Under the pieces are notes generated by a model. It was not told where the DNA came from, did not search any database, and saw nothing but the letters and a program-made list of their open reading frames with translations. The translations under genes were made by a program, and so were the position numbers. Positions 12,714 through 15,307 of a DNA stretch of 15,307 nucleotides are shown in pieces (the first letter of the stretch is position 1; every line of letters begins with the position of its first letter). This DNA is from JAYFRE01 sp034926235. Its GTDB lineage: Bacteria > Pseudomonadota > Alphaproteobacteria > Rhodospirillales > Magnetospirillaceae. The stretch is from NCBI GenBank assembly GCA_034926235.1, contig JAYFRE010000026.1:1-15307 (forward strand), given 5' to 3'.

Positions 12714-13451
12714 TCAGAAAAATCCCATCGCCTTCAGGCTGGAATGGCCTTTGCGGCCGATGATCAGATGATCGTGCAAGGCGATGCCCACGGCCTTGGC
12801 GGCATCGCGGACCTGGCGCGTCATCTCGATGTCGGCGCGGCTGGGGGTGGGATCGCCCGACGGGTGGTTATGGACCATGATGATCGCCGAGGCGTTCAAT
12901 TCCAGTGCCCGTTTCACCACCTCGCGCGGATAGACCGGCGTGTGGTTGACGGTGCCTTTCTGCTGTTGCTCGTCGGCGATCAGCGCGTTCTTGTTGTCCA
13001 GGAACAGAAGATGAAACCGTTCGGTGTCCTGATGGGCGAGCGCGATGCGGCAATAATCGAGCAGCTTGTCCCAAGCACCCAGGACCGGCCGGTCGATCAC
13101 CTCTTCCCGCGCCAGGCGCAGCGCCGCGGCCTGAACGGTTTTCAGCGCTACGGCGGTCGCCATCTTCACGCCATCGACGCTCATCAGCGTTTCCGGCTCA
13201 GCCGACAGCAGAGCAGCCAAAGACCCGAAACGCGCCAGAAGCTGCTTGGCCAGCGGTTTGACGTCCCGCTGCGGAATCGACAGGAACAGCAAGAGTTCCA
13301 GCAATTCGTAATCGGGCAGGGCGTCGGGGCCGCCTTGCAGGAAGCGTTGTCTTAACCGGTCGCGGTGGCCGCGGTAATGGGGCGCGTCTTCCCCGGTCAG
13401 CGCGGTTTGGCGCTCTTCCAGACCGTTTTGCGTCTTATCCGGCGATGTCAT
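12714..13451 (-). CDS. radC: RadC/UPF0758 family JAB-domain protein, 245 aa
   Basis: A RadC-family protein (UPF0758). The name comes from an old DNA-repair assignment since withdrawn, and the biochemical function is not established. The N-terminal part (about 20-110) is a helix-hairpin-helix-like region with YRGHRDRLRQRFL and the conserved DYELLELLLFLSIPQRDVKP. The C-terminal MPN/JAB domain has the JAMM metalloprotease signature HxHx7SxxD: His194, His196, Ser204 and Asp207 in VHNHPSGDPTPSRAD. The protein ends with DHLIIG..GHSSLKAMG, as the family does. Start ATG 13451 overlaps the 3' end of map by 17 nt, so it is co-transcribed with map. Length is normal and all metal ligands are kept, so an active hydrolase is possible but unproven. 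Confidence 0.95.
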   Translation of the reverse strand: MTSPDKTQNGLEERQTALTGEDAPHYRGHRDRLRQRFLQGGPDALPDYELLELLLFLSIPQRDVKPLAKQLLARFGSLAALLSAEPETLMSVDGVKMATAVALKTVQAAALRLAREEVIDRPVLGAWDKLLDYCRIALAHQDTERFHLLFLDNKNALIADEQQQKGTVNHTPVYPREVVKRALELNASAIIMVHNHPSGDPTPSRADIEMTRQVRDAAKAVGIALHDHLIIGRKGHSSLKAMGFF

Positions 13452-14274
13452 AGGGCGGGCAACGGTAGCCCTTGGGCGACAGGGTGAAGATCTCGTAGCC
13501 GGTGGCGGTGACGCCGAGCGAATGCTCGAACTGCGCCGACAGGCTGCGATCCTTGGTCACCGCGGTCCAGCCGTCGGAAAGGATCTTGCTCTCGAAGCCG
13601 CCGGCATTGACCATCGGCTCGATGGTGAAGAACATGCCTTCGCGCAACACCAGCCCATGGCCCGGACGGCCGTAATGCATGATGTTGGGGGCGGAATGGA
13701 ATTCGCGTCCCAGCCCGTGGCCGCAGAAATCGCGCACCACCGAAAAGCGGTTCTTTTCGACGAATTTCTGGATGGCGTGGCCGATATCGCCCAGGGTTGC
13801 GCCGGGCTTGACCACCTCGATGCCGCGCCACAACGCTTCAAACGTCACCTCGCACAGGCGGCGTGCCTTGATCCCTACCTTGCCGACATAATACATGCGG
13901 CTCGAATCGCCGTGCCAGCCATCCAGGATGGTGGTTACGTCGATATTGAGGATGTCGCCTTCCTCAAGCTTTTTCGGGCCGGGAATGCCGTGGCAGATGA
14001 CGTGGTTGATCGAAATGCAGACGGATTTCGGATAGCCGCGATAATTGAGCGGTGCGGAAATGCCGCCGCCGGCGGCAACGAACTCGGCGCAAAGCCGGTC
14101 CAACTCTTCGGTGGTGACGCCGGGCTGCACATAGGGCGTGATAAAATCCAGGCATTCCGCCGCCAGGCGGCCGGCGCGACCCATGGCCGCGAAATCGTCC
14201 GCCGTGTGCAGCGGGATGCGCAGCGCTGCGTATTGTCGATCGTCATAATCCATGGTTGTTTCGTCCGTCATCAT
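13435..14274 (-). CDS. map: Methionine aminopeptidase type I, 279 aa
   Basis: Removes the N-terminal methionine from nascent proteins. The pita-bread fold carries five metal ligands, all present: Asp112 and Asp123 in NIDVT...GWHGDSS, His186 in CGHGLGREFH, Glu219 in FTIEPM, and Glu250 in QFEHSLGV. The substrate His95 is in VICHGIPG. This is the plain type Ia form without an N-terminal zinc finger or long extension. The frame is open to GTG 14322, but the first 16 residues look unconserved. I chose the ATG-ATG pair at 14274/14271, which follows a purine-rich GACGGAAAAAA. ATG 14253 (MDYDDRQYA) is also possible and fits homologous starts well. Genes radC (17-nt overlap) downstream and a methyltransferase (99 nt) upstream lie on the same strand. 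Confidence 0.96.
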   Translation of the reverse strand: MMTDETTMDYDDRQYAALRIPLHTADDFAAMGRAGRLAAECLDFITPYVQPGVTTEELDRLCAEFVAAGGGISAPLNYRGYPKSVCISINHVICHGIPGPKKLEEGDILNIDVTTILDGWHGDSSRMYYVGKVGIKARRLCEVTFEALWRGIEVVKPGATLGDIGHAIQKFVEKNRFSVVRDFCGHGLGREFHSAPNIMHYGRPGHGLVLREGMFFTIEPMVNAGGFESKILSDGWTAVTKDRSLSAQFEHSLGVTATGYEIFTLSPKGYRCPPYDIAG

Positions 14275-14373
14275 TCGTCGATTTTTTCCGTCGATCCATC
14301 CGTTCCCAAACAGCCCTAGCACAAACAGACGGCCCAGGGAAAGAACAAGCCCGCGTTCCGTTCATTCTGGTCT

Positions 14374-15255
14374 TCAAGCCCCGTCGAGCGCGGTTCCAAG
14401 ATCGATTTTCCCGCTGCCGGGAGACAGGGGTTTGGGCTGGCTGGCATGAGGCCGCCAGGCGGTCAGGGTCAGGATCTGGACGCTGGCCCTTATCCGCCCG
14501 TCCGGACCGGCGAAGCGCTGCTGATAAAGCGACAGGGCGCGGGCCAGTGTGGCCTTGCGGGTACAAGTTTTGCGCCGCACGGCGACGCTGTTGGTTTCGC
14601 CCATGCCGCGCAGATCGGCCAAAAGCCGGATGGGATCGGCATAGGTGACGGTGATGGTGTCGGCATCGACCACCGGCAAGGCGAATCCCGCCCTTTGCAA
14701 CAGACGGCCCATGGTCTGGATGTCGGCGAAGGGAGAGATTCGGGGGGAAACGCCGCCTTCCTCGATCGATTCGGCCTCCATCAGGCAGCCGCGCAATTCG
14801 TCCAGCGTGCCCAGGCCGGGCAGGCTGGCCAGGAACAGCCCGTCTTCCTTCAGCACATGGCGGATCTGAAGCAGCGTGCCGGGCAGGTCGTTGACCCAAT
14901 GCAGCGACAGATTGGCGATGACCAGATCGACGCTTTTGGGGGCGAAGGGCAGCGCTTCCTCGTCGGCGGCCAGCGCCACCGCGCCGTTTTTTGCCGCCTG
15001 ACGGGCCATGGCGGGCGACAGATCGCAGCCGATGACGGTTTCGACGCCGTTCTGGCCCCGGATCAGGCCGGCCATCAGCCCGTCATGGCAGCCAAGATCG
15101 AGCGCTATGGGGAAAAGCCGGGTGGTTTCGGACAGTCTTTCGGCCAGACGGCGCCCGGTTTCCTGGAACAGAAAGGCGTAGTCGGCAAAGCTTTCGGCGG
15201 CGCGGTCGCGCCGCCGGCGCACGGTCGGTCTGTCGAAGACGGTGGAAGAATCCAT
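14374..15255 (-). CDS. SAM-dependent methyltransferase-fold protein, NDUFAF5/BioC-like, 293 aa
   Basis: A class I methyltransferase fold with SAM motif I ALDLGCHDG at 51-59, acidic strand-2 end VIGCDLSPAMARQA, and ANLSLHWVNDLPGTLLQI, which is typical of the BioC/NDUFAF5 group. The N terminus VFDRPTVRRRRDRAA closely fits the FDR..VRRHRDRAA opening of alphaproteobacterial homologues of mitochondrial NDUFAF5. NDUFAF5 hydroxylates an arginine of a complex I subunit. Annotation as BioC (malonyl-ACP methyltransferase) is common for such genes, but no bio gene is nearby, so I favour the complex I assembly reading; this is inference. Start ATG 15255 lacks a strong ribosome binding site. The gene ends 99 nt before map on the same strand. 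Confidence 0.87.
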   Translation of the reverse strand: MDSSTVFDRPTVRRRRDRAAESFADYAFLFQETGRRLAERLSETTRLFPIALDLGCHDGLMAGLIRGQNGVETVIGCDLSPAMARQAAKNGAVALAADEEALPFAPKSVDLVIANLSLHWVNDLPGTLLQIRHVLKEDGLFLASLPGLGTLDELRGCLMEAESIEEGGVSPRISPFADIQTMGRLLQRAGFALPVVDADTITVTYADPIRLLADLRGMGETNSVAVRRKTCTRKATLARALSLYQQRFAGPDGRIRASVQILTLTAWRPHASQPKPLSPGSGKIDLGTALDGA

Positions 15256-15283
15256 CTGGAATCATATGGCGCTGACCGCGCGC

Positions 15284-15304
15284 GGCGGAAAGAGCCTTTC
15301 CGCC
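15284..15304. repeat. Perfect 9-bp inverted repeat at the right edge (terminator-like)
   Basis: GGCGGAAAG (15284-15292), spacer AGC, and CTTTCCGCC (15296-15304) form a perfect 9-bp stem. TTT follows on the plus strand up to the window end, and AAA is its mirror on the minus strand. It lies about 30 bp upstream of the start of the leftward methyltransferase. It may be an intrinsic terminator of a gene beyond the edge or a regulatory palindrome for the methyltransferase; the neighbour is not visible. Confidence 0.45.
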
Positions 15305-15307
15305 TTT

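Noticed and set aside
12159..13355. 398-codon plus-strand open frame crossing purQ and radC
   Set aside because: It spans two well-supported minus-strand genes and the gap between them, and shows no domain pattern.
15266..15307. Possible start of a rightward gene (M-A-L-T-A-R-G-G-K-S..), for example a divergent comF
   Set aside because: Only 14 codons are visible, no family motif can be seen, and a perfect 9-bp palindrome fills much of it. More likely intergenic.
1..15307. CRISPR arrays, insertion sequences, tRNA or rRNA genes, prophage or defence genes
   Set aside because: No regular spaced repeats, transposase motifs, tRNA-like cloverleaf or 3' CCA context, or phage/defence proteins were seen. 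The window is core chromosome.

Overview
The window is GC-rich chromosomal DNA packed with housekeeping genes. Protein content and gene order point to an alphaproteobacterium, most likely of the Rhodospirillales (Magnetospirillum/Rhodospirillum-like). This rests on a second-type glutamyl-tRNA synthetase, a short PurL with a separate PurQ, a BolA plus CGFS-glutaredoxin block, an NDUFAF5-like methyltransferase and an RpsD that stands alone outside a ribosomal protein operon. I see no mobile element, CRISPR array, tRNA or rRNA gene.

Layout. Positions 1-4638 (+) hold a tight run: the 3' end of nadE, gltX, cysS, trmJ and a small SAM-dependent methyltransferase. Junctions are only a few bases or overlap (ATGA between cysS and trmJ). 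The run joins NAD synthesis to tRNA charging and tRNA modification. Positions 4635-5386 (+) hold rpsD with its own sigma-70-type promoter and a roughly 100-nt structured leader. Two strong tandem hairpins follow, then an eight-TM MASE4-like sensor histidine kinase (to 7123) whose translation start is anomalous. A long hairpin at about 7175-7209 separates this rightward half from a leftward half.

Everything from 7250 to 15255 is on the minus strand. Read in the direction of transcription it is: NDUFAF5-like methyltransferase, map, radC, then purQ-purL-bolA-rarD (4-nt overlap, 13-nt gap, 1-nt overlap), then grxD with its own likely promoter, then an NfsA-like nitroreductase. PurQ and PurL are the glutaminase and synthetase subunits of FGAM synthase; the third subunit, PurS, is not in the window. 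BolA and the CGFS glutaredoxin are partners in [2Fe-2S] handling, here split by a RarD-type permease gene.

No wholly new system is evident. The best leads are: (a) the rpsD leader, where two mutually exclusive helices can form and one pairs with the start codon, a candidate S4 autoregulatory switch; (b) the histidine kinase, whose strong ribosome binding site faces a reading frame with no ATG/GTG/TTG; (c) a probable CTG start for the small methyltransferase; (d) several perfect intergenic hairpins, including a 9-bp inverted repeat at the right edge.
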